Assembly (NCBI GenBank): GCA_026981935.1
Contig: JALSIC010000084.1
Location: 1 to 47,958 of the forward strand
Length of the DNA stretch: 47,958 bases
DNA from: Gammaproteobacteria bacterium
GTDB taxonomy: Bacteria; Pseudomonadota; Gammaproteobacteria; SZUA-140
Direction of reading: 5' to 3'
Shown: one piece after another, positions 8,622 through 16,952 of the stretch
Layout of the letters: every line of letters begins with the position of its first letter
Position numbering within the stretch: position 1 is the first letter of the stretch
The notes under the pieces: model-generated
The model's input: the letters and a program-made list of their open reading frames with translations, nothing else
Databases searched by the model: none
What the model was told of the DNA's origin: nothing
Made by a program: the position numbers and the translations under genes

Positions 8622-9765
8622 CGGCGGCCTCCCGTCGCGCAACCAGGGCGTCGAGATCGATCCGGCCGAAGTTGTAGTAGGCGGCGCAGGCGCCCTCCGA
8701 GGACACCATCAGCGCCCCCATGGGCGTCTCAGGCGTGCAGGCGGTGCCGAACACCTTGCATTCCCAGGGTTTGATGACGCCCTTGAGCACCTCGCCGCAC
8801 TGGCAGGCCTTGGGGTCGGCAATGCGGATGTTGGGTACGGCGAACCTGCGCTCGGCATCGAAGCGGGCGTATTCGTCACGCATCCGGACACCCGAATGGT
8901 CGATGGAGCCCAGCCCCCGCCACTCGAAGAACTCGCGCAGCTCGAACACTCGCGAAACGGCCGCGAGGCCTGCACGGTTGCCGTCGGGACGCACGACACG
9001 CGCGTACTGGTTTTCCACCGCACGGCGTCCGTCGGCCAGCTGGCGGAGCAGCATCCACAGTGAATGCAGGATGTCGAGGGGTTCGAAGCCGGTGATAACG
9101 ATGGGTTTGCCATAGTGCTCGGCCACGAAGTGAAAGGGCTTTTCCCCTACCACCATGCTCACGTGGCCGGGGGCAAGGAAACCGTCGATTTGCATGTCCG
9201 GAGAATCCAGGATGGCCTTGATGGTGGGCACCGTAGTGATGTGATTGCAGAACAGCGAAAAGTTGTCGATGCCTTCGCGCTCGGCCTGCAGGACGGTGAG
9301 GGCGGTGCTCGGCATGGTGGTCTCGAAGCCGAGCGCGAAGAAGATCACCTGCCGGTCCGGGTGCTTGCGCGCCAGCGCCAGGGCATCCATGGGTGAATAG
9401 ACCATGCGCACGTCGGCCCCCTCGGCCTTGGCCTGGAGCAGGCTCTTTTGGGAACCGGGTACCCGCATGGCGTCACCGAAGGTGGTGAAGATCACGTCGG
9501 GTCGCTCGGCCAGGGCCACGCAGTCGTCCACGCGGCCCATGGGCAGCACGCACACCGGGCACCCCGGCCCGTGTACCAGTTCGATCGCATCGGGCAGCAT
9601 CTGTTCGATGCCATAGCGGAAGATGGTATGCGTATGTCCGCCGCAGAACTCCATGAGCTGCAGTGGCCGCTGGCGGGTGAGGGGAATTTCTGGAATGAGC
9701 GATTCAATGCGCCGAATCAGCACGCGCGCCTTGTGGGGGTCGCGGAATTCGTCAACGTATTTCAT
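8611..9765 (-). CDS. hypD: HypD, Fe(CN)2CO assembly scaffold
   Basis: The protein has 384 residues from the ATG at 9763–9765 (MKYVDEFRD), with GGAGG six bases upstream. Family signatures are present: MEFCGGHTHTIFRYG, LVHGPGCPVCVLP, FALGFETT, PGHVSMVVGEKPF, and the C-terminal [4Fe-4S] cysteines including CQCGEVLKG, CKVFGTACTPE and the final GACAAYY. HypD, with HypC, carries the Fe centre on which CN and CO are assembled. Its start overlaps the stop of the SIS-domain gene (ATGA) and its end overlaps hypE. An upstream formal start (9822) would run through the SIS gene and is unlikely. Confidence 0.96.
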   Translation of the reverse strand: MKYVDEFRDPHKARVLIRRIESLIPEIPLTRQRPLQLMEFCGGHTHTIFRYGIEQMLPDAIELVHGPGCPVCVLPMGRVDDCVALAERPDVIFTTFGDAMRVPGSQKSLLQAKAEGADVRMVYSPMDALALARKHPDRQVIFFALGFETTMPSTALTVLQAEREGIDNFSLFCNHITTVPTIKAILDSPDMQIDGFLAPGHVSMVVGEKPFHFVAEHYGKPIVITGFEPLDILHSLWMLLRQLADGRRAVENQYARVVRPDGNRAGLAAVSRVFELREFFEWRGLGSIDHSGVRMRDEYARFDAERRFAVPNIRIADPKACQCGEVLKGVIKPWECKVFGTACTPETPMGALMVSSEGACAAYYNFGRIDLDALVARREAAGEG

Positions 9766-10439
9766 GAAACACCTCCGGCGCTGCCGCGCGTTTCGGCCAG
9801 CAGGGTGTGTGTCAGATCCCACAGGATGTGATAGCAGGCCACGTGCACTTCCTGCACGCGGTGGATGGAGTCGGTTTCCACCACCAGGCAGTGATCGACC
9901 AGTCCGCTGGTCCGCATCCGGCCGCCGTCGCCGCCGGCCAGGCCCAGCGTGGTCAGGCCCATTGCCTTGGCCTTGGCAAATGCTGCCAGGAGGTTTTCCG
10001 AGTTGCCGCTGGTGGAAAAGCCGATCAGCCCGTCACCGGGTGCGGCATGGGCCTCGAGCTGGCGCACGAAGACGTGCTTGACACCCACGTCGTTGGCGAC
10101 GGCCGACACCATGGCCTGGTCCATGACCAGGTTCATGGCGGCCAGCGCCGGCCGTCCGGCCGTGATGGGGTGCTGGAACTCGACCGCGAAATGGGCGGCA
10201 TCGCAGCTCGATCCGCCGTTGCCCATGGAGAACATCTTGCCCCCGCCCGCGTAGACGGCGGCAAGTGCCCGCGCGGCTTCGATGAGGGCCTCGGCATTGG
10301 CTTCGAAGAAGGCCTGCTTGACGGAAACGCTGTGCTGCGCCTTGCGTCGGACCGATTCCAGCAGCGCCGCCTGCTCCCCGGCGGCATCCTTGTGAGCACC
10401 GTGCAGGAAGGGATAAAGATCGGACAGCGGATCGCTCAT
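9762..10439 (-). CDS. SIS-domain (phosphoheptose isomerase-like) protein inside the hyp operon
   Basis: The protein has 225 residues from the ATG at 10437–10439 (MSDPLSDLY), two bases after the hypC stop. It is a single SIS sugar-phosphate-binding domain of the GmhA type: FSMGNGGSSCDAAHFAVEF, a central NDVGVKHVFVRQL, GFSTSGNSENLLAAFAKAK, and a C-terminal QEVHVACYHILWDL. GmhA isomerises sedoheptulose 7-phosphate for LPS heptose. The position here, stitched between hypC and hypD by a 2-bp gap and an ATGA overlap, argues for a role in hydrogenase assembly or its metabolic supply, but none is established to my knowledge. No other heptose pathway gene is nearby. It could be a true GmhA captured in the operon. 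Confidence 0.85.
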   Translation of the reverse strand: MSDPLSDLYPFLHGAHKDAAGEQAALLESVRRKAQHSVSVKQAFFEANAEALIEAARALAAVYAGGGKMFSMGNGGSSCDAAHFAVEFQHPITAGRPALAAMNLVMDQAMVSAVANDVGVKHVFVRQLEAHAAPGDGLIGFSTSGNSENLLAAFAKAKAMGLTTLGLAGGDGGRMRTSGLVDHCLVVETDSIHRVQEVHVACYHILWDLTHTLLAETRGSAGGVS

Positions 10440-10441
10440 CG

Positions 10442-10720
10442 TCACACCGCGCTTTGACGCATGGCCTCCAGTTCCGCCTGAGCCTCGCCCAGCGCCTGCA
10501 GCAATTCGAGTGTCTTGCGCGCTTCCGCCTCGTCGATGCGGCTCATGGCGAAGCCCACATGCACCAGCACCCAGTCGCCCACGCAGGACTCTGGCGGGTG
10601 CTGCTCGTCCACGATGCAGGCAATGTTGACAGTGCGGTGCACCCCCGCCACGTTGACCTTGGCCTGGCGGGTGTCCGCATCGATGATTTCCACGATCTGT
10701 CCGGGGATGCCAAGACACAT
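10442..10720 (-). CDS. hypC: HypC, chaperone for Fe(CN)2CO and large subunit
   Basis: The protein has 92 residues and starts MCLGIPGQIVEI; Cys2 after Met removal is the essential cysteine that binds HypD and the large-subunit precursor. The OB-fold body includes CVGDWVLVHVGFAMSRID, a standard HypC/HupF segment. The C-terminus has a ~15-residue charged helix (LEAMRQSAV) longer than the shortest members but normal for the family. It lies 6 bp after hypF and 2 bp before the SIS gene in the left-going operon. Confidence 0.95.
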   Translation of the reverse strand: MCLGIPGQIVEIIDADTRQAKVNVAGVHRTVNIACIVDEQHPPESCVGDWVLVHVGFAMSRIDEAEARKTLELLQALGEAQAELEAMRQSAV

Positions 10721-10726
10721 GCCGGT

Positions 10727-13129
10727 TTATCTCCAGGAAGAAGGATGAAGCTGCCGGGCGGCCGCCACCACGGCCTGGCCCAGGGAAAGGCCGCCGTCAT
10801 TGGCCGGTGAGTCGCGGTGCGTCAGCACCCGGTAGCCGAGACCGCGCAGGCGCGAGGCGACTTCCTCGAGCAGGATCCGGTTCTGGAAAACACCACCGGT
10901 CAGGGCGACCGTCTCGAGCATGCGCTCGTCCTTCTCGTGGGTCAAGTCATGCACCATGTGCACGATGGCCCGCGCCAGCCCCTTGTGGAAACGGGCCGCC
11001 ATTACGCCGGGCGGCGTGTCGAGGACCAGGTCGCCGAGAACGGCCTGCCACATGGCCAGCGGTTCGATATAGGGCAGCTTCTTGTCTTCCAGGCGCGGCA
11101 CCGCAAAGGGATAGGCCAGATCGTCGCTTTCGTTTTCAAGCGTATCCCGGTCCACCAGGGCCTCCAGCTCGATCGCCGCCTGGCCCTCGTAGCTGGCCTG
11201 CTCCCGGCACACGCCCATGGCGGCGGCCACGGCGTCGAACAGCCGCCCGCAGGAAGACGCCGTTGGACAGTGGGTGCCGGATTTCAGCATGGCGCTCAGG
11301 GTGTCCAGCGGCTTGGATTCCAGGAACCGGGTCAGCTCCAGCGCGTCGTAGTTCATCTTGTAGCGTGCCCAGCCCAGGCCCGCCATGAGGTGGGCCCAGG
11401 TGTTGCGCCAGGGCTCGCGCACGGCCTGCGCGCCACCGGGCATGGCCACCGGCTTGAAAGTGCCCAGCCTTTCGTATCCGAAATAGTCCGCGCGCAGGAA
11501 CTCGCCGCCCCAGAGGGTGCCGTCGTCGCCGAAGCCGAGGCCGTCGAGGGCCACGCCGAGAACCGGTCCCGCGTCCAGCGGCCAGCCGTTGTCGGCCAGG
11601 CAGGCGGCCACATGCGCGTGGTGGTGCTGGACCTCCATCAGTTCGATCCCCTCGGCGGCCGCCCGCTCGCGGCCCAGCTTCGCCGACAGGTATTCCGGGT
11701 GGCGATCGATGGCAAGGACCTGCGGCGCATGCTGGAAGAGCCCGGCGTAGAGCGCCAGGTTGCGCTGAAAGTCCGTCCAGGTTGCCGCATCCTCCAGGTC
11801 GCCCATGTGCTGCGACAGGATGGCCCGGCCATCCTTCAGGAGGCAGAAGGTGTTCTTCAGCTCGCCGCCGAGGGCCAGCAGGGGTGGCGCATCTTCCAGG
11901 CCCGGCGGCAGCGGCAGGGACGCGGGTGCGTAGCCGCGGGCCCGTCGCAGCAGCCGTGGCGCGCCGTCCATCACCCGTACCACGGAATCGTCCACCCGGT
12001 TGACGATGTCACGGTCGTGCAGCAGCAGCCAGTCGGCAATGCCACCCAGGCGTGCACGGGCATCGGCGTTTTCGATGCATTGAGGCTCCTCGGACAGGTT
12101 GCCCGAGGTCATGACCACCGGGCGGTCCATGCGTTTCAGCAGCAGGTGGTGGAGCGGGGTGTAGGGCAGCATGAAGCCGAGCGTGCGCTGGCCCGGCGCC
12201 ACCGCAGGCGCCAGGTCGGTGCCAGGGCGCGCCGTGAGGATCACGACCGGTGCCTGGGGCGAGCGCAGCAGGCGTGCCTCTGTTTCGCCGACCTCGCAAT
12301 AACGGCGCACGATGTCCAGGTCCCGGGCCATCAGGGCAAAGGGCTTGCCGAAGCGGCGCTTGCGTTCCCGCAGTCGCGCGACGGCCCGGGTGTCGGTGGC
12401 GTCACAGGCGAGGTGGAAGCCTCCCAGGCCCTTGACGGCGACGATCTCGCCGCGCTGCAGCAAGGTGCAGGCGGCGTCCACGTCGTCGAGCTGGGTGAGG
12501 TTCCCGGTGCACAGGGCGTGGCCGTCAGCGCGTTCCAGCCAGGTGCGCGGCCCGCAGGCGTGGCAGGCATTGGGCTGGGCGTGGAAACGGCGGTCGGCCG
12601 GATCCTCGTATTCGGCGCGGCAGTCCTGGCACATGGAGAAGGCTGCCATGCTGGTGCCGGCGCGGTCGTAGGGGATGGCGCGCACGATGGACAGCCGTGG
12701 CCCGCAATGGGTGCAGTTGGTGAAGGGATAGCGGTAACGGCGGCTGAACGGATTCAGTGTATCCTCGATGCAGGCGGGGCAGGTGGCGGCGTCCGGTACC
12801 ACCCCGGTGCGGGCGGCGGTAACGGCGCTCGTATCGATCACGAACTCCATTGCTGCAGGTTCCCCGTCCAGCGGTTCGCGCTCGATGGCGTCGATCCGCG
12901 CCAACGGCGGGCAGGCAACAGGCAGGGCGCGCACCAGCGCGTCGAGACGATTCGGTGGACCCCAGGCCTCGATGAGCACGCCCTCGCCGTCGTTGCGCAC
13001 CCGCCCGGCCAGCTCGAGTTCACGGGCGATGCGCCATACCGTGGGCCGGAAGCCGACCCCCTGTACCAGACCGCGCACCCGGATCCGGGTGCCGGTAGAC
13101 CGGATCAGGAGATCGGCGCGGGCGTTCAC
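10727..13129 (-). CDS. hypF: HypF, carbamoyltransferase for cyanide ligand synthesis
   Basis: HypF uses carbamoyl phosphate and ATP to carbamoylate the HypE C-terminal cysteine. All domains are seen in order: acylphosphatase (RVRGLVQGVGFRPTVWRIA, ~residues 15–90); two zinc-finger segments with CPAC, CTHCGP, CQDC and CHACGP (~105–185); a YrdC-like ATP/carbamoyl domain (~200–390); and a Kae1-like C-terminal domain with HHHAHVAACLADNG. The GTG at 13127–13129, overlapping the NHL stop (GTGA) with GGAGG eight bases upstream, gives 800 residues. A GTG at 13144 adds five. Full length, coupled to its upstream neighbour. Confidence 0.95.
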   Translation of the reverse strand: MNARADLLIRSTGTRIRVRGLVQGVGFRPTVWRIARELELAGRVRNDGEGVLIEAWGPPNRLDALVRALPVACPPLARIDAIEREPLDGEPAAMEFVIDTSAVTAARTGVVPDAATCPACIEDTLNPFSRRYRYPFTNCTHCGPRLSIVRAIPYDRAGTSMAAFSMCQDCRAEYEDPADRRFHAQPNACHACGPRTWLERADGHALCTGNLTQLDDVDAACTLLQRGEIVAVKGLGGFHLACDATDTRAVARLRERKRRFGKPFALMARDLDIVRRYCEVGETEARLLRSPQAPVVILTARPGTDLAPAVAPGQRTLGFMLPYTPLHHLLLKRMDRPVVMTSGNLSEEPQCIENADARARLGGIADWLLLHDRDIVNRVDDSVVRVMDGAPRLLRRARGYAPASLPLPPGLEDAPPLLALGGELKNTFCLLKDGRAILSQHMGDLEDAATWTDFQRNLALYAGLFQHAPQVLAIDRHPEYLSAKLGRERAAAEGIELMEVQHHHAHVAACLADNGWPLDAGPVLGVALDGLGFGDDGTLWGGEFLRADYFGYERLGTFKPVAMPGGAQAVREPWRNTWAHLMAGLGWARYKMNYDALELTRFLESKPLDTLSAMLKSGTHCPTASSCGRLFDAVAAAMGVCREQASYEGQAAIELEALVDRDTLENESDDLAYPFAVPRLEDKKLPYIEPLAMWQAVLGDLVLDTPPGVMAARFHKGLARAIVHMVHDLTHEKDERMLETVALTGGVFQNRILLEEVASRLRGLGYRVLTHRDSPANDGGLSLGQAVVAAARQLHPSSWR

Positions 13130-14331
13130 GGTGCCAGCCTCCACAGGCTCGCCCGGTTGTTGCCTGAATCGGCCACCAGTATCTGGTCACCGAGCGTGGC
13201 AAGCCCATAAGGCCAGCAGAAGCTGTCAGGCGCTGGAGGTTGCCAGCGGTTGTCGCCCTTTTCGTGGAAGTCAGGTTGGCCGGCCAGCCGCCGGGCCGAT
13301 GCACCGGTGGCCAGATCATCGATATGCCAGCCCAGCAGCCGCGAGTTGGCGGTGTCTGCCACGACGAGCCAGTCGCCGGTAGCGGATACCGCGTAGGGCA
13401 TGTTGAGGCTGGTTGCACGCGGCCAGTACAGCGATTGGTTGTGGTCCACCAATGCAAAGTCCGCCTGGCCCAGCACGTGGTCGCAGGGGGCGCCGTCCCG
13501 GTTCGGCAGACCGTTCCACACCATGATGCGGTTGTTGCCGGCATCGGCCACGCACAAGCGGCCGCGCCACAGTGTGATGGCGTGGGGCCAGCGCATGCTC
13601 ACCGCGGAAGGTTCGCCGCCGGCGTTTTCGTCGCGACACGAGAAATCGCGCTGACCGAGGACCAGATCGGCCGGTTGTCCGTTGTCCTTCGGCAGGCCAT
13701 GCCAGACCAGCACTCGGCGGTTCTGGCTGTCTGCCACGAACAGCTGACCCTCGGTCCACGCCACGCCGTAAGGCCAGTTGAGGCCCTCGGCACAGGCATG
13801 TGCCCTGTCCCGGTTGGGTGATGTGGTGGTGAAATCAGGTTGGCCAAGGACCAGGTCCGCCGGCTGGTGGCTATGGCGCGGTGCCTTGCGCCAGATCAGC
13901 ACCCGGTGGTTCCAGGCATCGGCGACTGCAAGCCCTTCCTCTCCGCAGGCGCAGATTCCGGTCGGCACGTTTAGGGTGACCGGTCCCGGCATGCCGTGGG
14001 CATTTCTGCCTTCCCGGTCGAAATCCGGTTGCCCGATCAACCAGTCGGCGGGTGCGCCGTCCTCGTCCGGTATGGCGCGCCAGCCGAGCAAGCGATGGTG
14101 GCCGGTATCAGCGATCCAAAGGCTGCCGTCTGGCAGCAGTGCCGCGCCCCTGGGGCCGAAACACTGCCGAGCGCTGGGCTTCAAGCCCATGCCAGCCAGC
14201 TGCGGGCGACGTTCCCCGCCCAGCACTCTTTCCGGTTCAGGGTTGGTGAACAATGGTTCGCGCACTGCGTTACGGGCAGCCGGGTCGCGCAGGGCAGGGG
14301 CGGGACTGACCTTCATGTGAAGCACGGTCAT
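13126..14331 (-). CDS. NHL-repeat beta-propeller protein of the hydrogenase cluster
   Basis: The protein has 401 residues and no signal peptide. About six repeats recur, each with a WPYG- or NVPTGI-like strand, then VADAxNHRVLIW and DLVLGQPDF. Copies are visible around LWIADTGHHRLLGW, LAVADAWNHRVLIW, LFVADSQNRRVLVW, LCVADAGNNRIMVW, LVVADTANSRLLGW and ILVADSGNNRASLW. This makes a six-bladed propeller. NHL proteins are known neighbours of group 2a and group 1h hydrogenases. Their role is unproven, with a scaffold or assembly function likely. The ATG overlaps the stop of the NifU–Rieske gene (ATGA), and its own stop overlaps the hypF start, so production is probably coupled. Confidence 0.9.
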   Translation of the reverse strand: MTVLHMKVSPAPALRDPAARNAVREPLFTNPEPERVLGGERRPQLAGMGLKPSARQCFGPRGAALLPDGSLWIADTGHHRLLGWRAIPDEDGAPADWLIGQPDFDREGRNAHGMPGPVTLNVPTGICACGEEGLAVADAWNHRVLIWRKAPRHSHQPADLVLGQPDFTTTSPNRDRAHACAEGLNWPYGVAWTEGQLFVADSQNRRVLVWHGLPKDNGQPADLVLGQRDFSCRDENAGGEPSAVSMRWPHAITLWRGRLCVADAGNNRIMVWNGLPNRDGAPCDHVLGQADFALVDHNQSLYWPRATSLNMPYAVSATGDWLVVADTANSRLLGWHIDDLATGASARRLAGQPDFHEKGDNRWQPPAPDSFCWPYGLATLGDQILVADSGNNRASLWRLAP

Positions 14332-15200
14332 GACAGTCTCACCTGTACCCGGTTAGCAACTACCCGCACCGCGTGAGTCTGCAACTGCACTTCTGGTGCA
14401 GTCAAACATTCACCGGTAGCCAAGGCATACTGGAAACCGTGATAGGGGCAGGTGAGAATCCCGCCTTCGAGCTCTCCGCTGTCGAGCGGCATGCCCAGGT
14501 GGGCGCAGGCGTTTTCGTAACACTTGACGTTGTTGTCCTGGCGCCAGAACAGCAAGGAATGCCCGCCGTGCTCGATGATACGGATATCGTTCTCGCCGAT
14601 CTCTTCCATGCCGATGAGGTCGGTCCAGCCTTCATCCTCGGCCCGCGCGAAGGGGCTGACGAAATCCACCTGGGTCGTGCCCTGTGCATTGTGACCGCTT
14701 GCCTTTCTGATCTCGGTGATCTCGGGACAGTGTTCGCGTATCGCCTTTTCCACGCCAGCCGACAGGGTCAGGCCCGATGCCGGGCAGCCATCGCAGGCGC
14801 CGGTGAGTCGGATGGTGACGGTATCGGGTGGTTCCACCGAAACGAGTTCCACGTTGCCGCCGTGTTCCTGCAGGGACGGGCGGACCGAGTTGAGCGCCTG
14901 TTGAAGTCGCTCATCCAGGGAGGGTTTAAGAATCTCAAGATGGCGCAGCACCGCATAGACCACCTCGTCGCTCGCTGCCTCACGCAAGCGGCCCGCCGCG
15001 GCGGGTTCATCCCTGATGGTGCGGATCAGGCGGATGAAGGCTTCACGGTGCAGGGCCTCGATCGCGCAGCGCAGCGCCTCGACAGTGTTGCGCTGCTGTT
15101 CGTTCCAGCCAGAGACGATGATCTGCAAGGCCTCTATATCCTTAAGCAGACCATCCAGCGTCGGTGCGCTGGTTTCTGCTGGCTCCGGGACAGCAGCCAT
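14328..15200 (-). CDS. NifU-domain/Rieske [2Fe-2S] fusion protein, HucE-like electron carrier
   Basis: The protein has 290 residues from the ATG at 15198–15200. Residues ~1–100 are a helical, conserved N-terminal region. Residues ~105–175 are a NifU C-terminal (Nfu) domain with the cluster-binding CDGCPAS motif. Residues ~190–290 are a Rieske ferredoxin domain with C-x-H (CAHLGMPLDSG) and C-x2-H (CPYHGFQY). The same fusion accompanies group 2a (HucE) and group 1h (HhyE) hydrogenases, where it is thought to accept electrons from the small subunit. Here it is likewise cytoplasmic, with no signal peptide. It overlaps the NHL gene by ATGA and follows the small membrane-protein gene after 4 bp. 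Confidence 0.92.
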   Translation of the reverse strand: MAAVPEPAETSAPTLDGLLKDIEALQIIVSGWNEQQRNTVEALRCAIEALHREAFIRLIRTIRDEPAAAGRLREAASDEVVYAVLRHLEILKPSLDERLQQALNSVRPSLQEHGGNVELVSVEPPDTVTIRLTGACDGCPASGLTLSAGVEKAIREHCPEITEIRKASGHNAQGTTQVDFVSPFARAEDEGWTDLIGMEEIGENDIRIIEHGGHSLLFWRQDNNVKCYENACAHLGMPLDSGELEGGILTCPYHGFQYALATGECLTAPEVQLQTHAVRVVANRVQVRLS

Positions 15201-15204
15201 GGTT

Positions 15205-15429
15205 TCAGGCGTACTTGAGGTTGCGGAACAGCCAGGGCTGCAGCACGCCGCCCACAAACCCCGCCAGCACCCCGCTCGCCCACAGTGGCAGCCCAGCAAA
15301 GCTTGCACCAATCAGAACCGTGGCAGTCACCCCTGCGACGATGGCGATATCTACGACGGCTTTTCTCTGATCCTGGAACAATTTTCCACGGAAAAATAAC
15401 CGGATAAGATCGAGTGCCATGTCAAGCAT
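15205..15429 (-). CDS. Small hydrogenase-cluster membrane protein B (74 aa)
   Basis: It starts MLDMALDLIRLFF, then has a charged loop (RGKLFQDQRK) and two hydrophobic helices: VVDIAIVAGVTATVLIGASF (about residues 25–45) and LWASGVLAGFVGGVLQ (about 49–65). It ends PWLFRNLKYA. I do not recognise a named family. Its position 4 bp before the NifU–Rieske gene, and 3 bp after another tiny membrane protein, suggests both form a membrane anchor or quinone-facing part for the soluble hydrogenase (inference). Confidence 0.8.
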   Translation of the reverse strand: MLDMALDLIRLFFRGKLFQDQRKAVVDIAIVAGVTATVLIGASFAGLPLWASGVLAGFVGGVLQPWLFRNLKYA

Positions 15430-15432
15430 GAC

Positions 15433-15651
15433 TCAGCTCCCCATGCCTGAAAGAGTTAATGCGATCAGTCCGACGACAATTCCCGGTATGGCGCCAAGGG
15501 GGCCGTAAAACCCGCCCATCCAGGCGCCGAGACCTGTTTCCAAGCCACCATGGCGCGCGATGCGCGCGCCGCTGATGGCGCCGCCTGCGAGTGCTGCGGC
15601 GGAACCGAAAAAAAGTGCTGCAAGTGCTGACAGCAATGTGATTTCAGGCAT
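15433..15651 (-). CDS. Small hydrogenase-cluster membrane protein A (72 aa)
   Basis: It starts at the ATG at 15649–15651 (MPEITLLSALAALFFGSAA) with GGAGG eight bases upstream; longer in-frame starts read back through the TPR gene. It is very Gly/Ala-rich with two membrane helices (about residues 5–28 and 45–70) joined by a short loop with basic residues (SGARIARHGG). It resembles glycine-zipper membrane proteins. No known family is assigned. It sits 3 bp before the second tiny membrane protein. A hydrogenase membrane-attachment role is inferred only from context. Confidence 0.78.
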   Translation of the reverse strand: MPEITLLSALAALFFGSAAALAGGAISGARIARHGGLETGLGAWMGGFYGPLGAIPGIVVGLIALTLSGMGS

Positions 15652-15673
15652 GTCGGTGGCCTCCGTTGTTGAT

Positions 15674-16657
15674 TCAGTTGGAAGATTTCTCCCAGTCACC
15701 CTGTGCGTGCTCGAGGTCCGTGAGCGCGGATTCGATGTGTTCGAGTTTCTCCCTGTCTCCAAAACGAAGGAAGATCTCACGCGCCTCTAGGTACAGTTTG
15801 GCAGCTTGACGGAGATTGCCGCGATTACCCAGCTCCGGATGTTCCATATTGTCTGGTAGATTACGTAGTGCGTTGGCCTTGTTGGCAATGGTGTTGGCAT
15901 ATTCGAGTGGGGTGTCTCTGGCGTTACGCACCCTCAGTGCCTCGTCATAGGCTTGCAGCGCACGCAGGTTGTTCTCCAAAGTGTGAGCGCTGGATGCATA
16001 CTGGAGCGCGTTTCCAAGGTTGTTCTGCAGCATGGCATACTCGGCAGGGTGGTCAACGATGTTGATCACTTTCAGCGCTGCTTCGAAGGATTGCACTGCT
16101 AGCGCCTCGCGCATCTTGGCGCGGGCATCGGTCATCGGGATTGACAAAAAGGCAGTTGCCAGATTGTTGTGCAAAATCGCGTATTCAGCTGGGTGGCGCC
16201 CGGCATCGAACACCTGCAGGGCACGCTGGTAGGCATTGATGGCATCCGTGATCTTGGCCTGGTTGATTGCAGCCAGGGACTGGATGACCAGACCGAGATT
16301 CATCCAGATCTCTGCCTGTTCCTCGGGGCTGCCTTGTTCTTCAAGTACCGAGAGGGCGGCTTCGAAGGCAGCCTGGGCGCGGTGCAGGGGAGCGGCATCG
16401 GCACTGGGTTGCGCCTGCAGGGCAGTACCCATGCGGGCCTTAATGCGGGCGCGGAGTAGGGGATCGGTTTCAGGGGCCAGTGCAAGTGCCTTTTCGTAGA
16501 GCGCTACTGCATTGGTCAGCTGGTCAGGCGATTTCGGTTTCTGTTGCAGGCCCATGGCGATCTCCATCAGCATTTCAGCCTTCTCACTAGGCGTAGCCTG
16601 CTCTGCTTCAACCATCTGCAGTGCTGTTTCGTAGAGTTGGTGGGCAAGTGAATTCAT
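15674..16657 (-). CDS. TPR-repeat protein, first gene of the left-going hydrogenase operon
   Basis: The protein has ~327 residues from the ATG at 16655–16657 (MNSLAHQLYET); a TTG at 16687 would add ten, and neither has a strong ribosome site. It consists of helical TPR-like repeats, e.g. AVALYEKALALAPE, AQAAFEAALSVLEEQ, AINAYQRALQVFD, SFEAALKVINIVDHPAEYAM, ALQAYDEALRVRNA. It has no signal peptide. TPR proteins recur in group 2a and 1h hydrogenase clusters, where they probably aid assembly or protein contacts. Lower GC than the hyp genes that follow. Confidence 0.88.
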   Translation of the reverse strand: MNSLAHQLYETALQMVEAEQATPSEKAEMLMEIAMGLQQKPKSPDQLTNAVALYEKALALAPETDPLLRARIKARMGTALQAQPSADAAPLHRAQAAFEAALSVLEEQGSPEEQAEIWMNLGLVIQSLAAINQAKITDAINAYQRALQVFDAGRHPAEYAILHNNLATAFLSIPMTDARAKMREALAVQSFEAALKVINIVDHPAEYAMLQNNLGNALQYASSAHTLENNLRALQAYDEALRVRNARDTPLEYANTIANKANALRNLPDNMEHPELGNRGNLRQAAKLYLEAREIFLRFGDREKLEHIESALTDLEHAQGDWEKSSN

Positions 16658-16789
16658 TGCGCTGTTTGCACCAACGTACCCTGACAACTGCCGATGATGA
16701 GCATCGGATGATAAGTGTCAAGGATTCCGATAGCGTTCATGTTCTGCGCAGCTCCTGCGCGACTCTTAAAAGGATGGAACTCAGATGCC

Positions 16790-16818
16790 AGCCTAGGTTA
16801 CCTTTGTCTATTTGTCAA
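16790..16818 (-). promoter_or_regulatory. Possible sigma-70 promoter for the TPR–hyp operon
   Basis: On the minus strand, TTGACA (16813–16818) is followed after 17 bp by TAGGCT (16790–16795). The -35 is perfect and the -10 is weak. It would give a leader of ~125 nt containing a GCGCAG-ctc-CTGCGC hairpin (about 16746–16760). It lies in the AT-rich gap between the two divergent hydrogenase transcripts. Confidence 0.4.
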
Positions 16819-16874
16819 CTATAATTTCAAATTGTTAACTAGCTTTACATAATTTGAGTGGTTTTCAGGATATG

Positions 16875-16889
16875 TGGCTTGCCTATTGC
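16875..16889 (+). promoter_or_regulatory. Sigma-54-type promoter before the activator gene
   Basis: The sequence tggcttgcctattgc has the GG-N10-GC spacing of -24/-12 promoters (consensus TGGCAC-N5-TTGC). It lies ~64 bp before the activator start codon. If used, the activator would control its own synthesis. Confidence 0.5.
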
Positions 16890-16952
16890 GTAGATACCTG
16901 TTATGAATGCAAATTAATTTAGCACCTTCATAGCCTTGGGAGCATCGTCTTA

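Noticed and set aside
10817-13210. 797-codon + strand open frame opposite hypF
   Set aside because: HypF on the other strand has all its domains and motifs; the + frame has no recognisable domain and spans gene boundaries.
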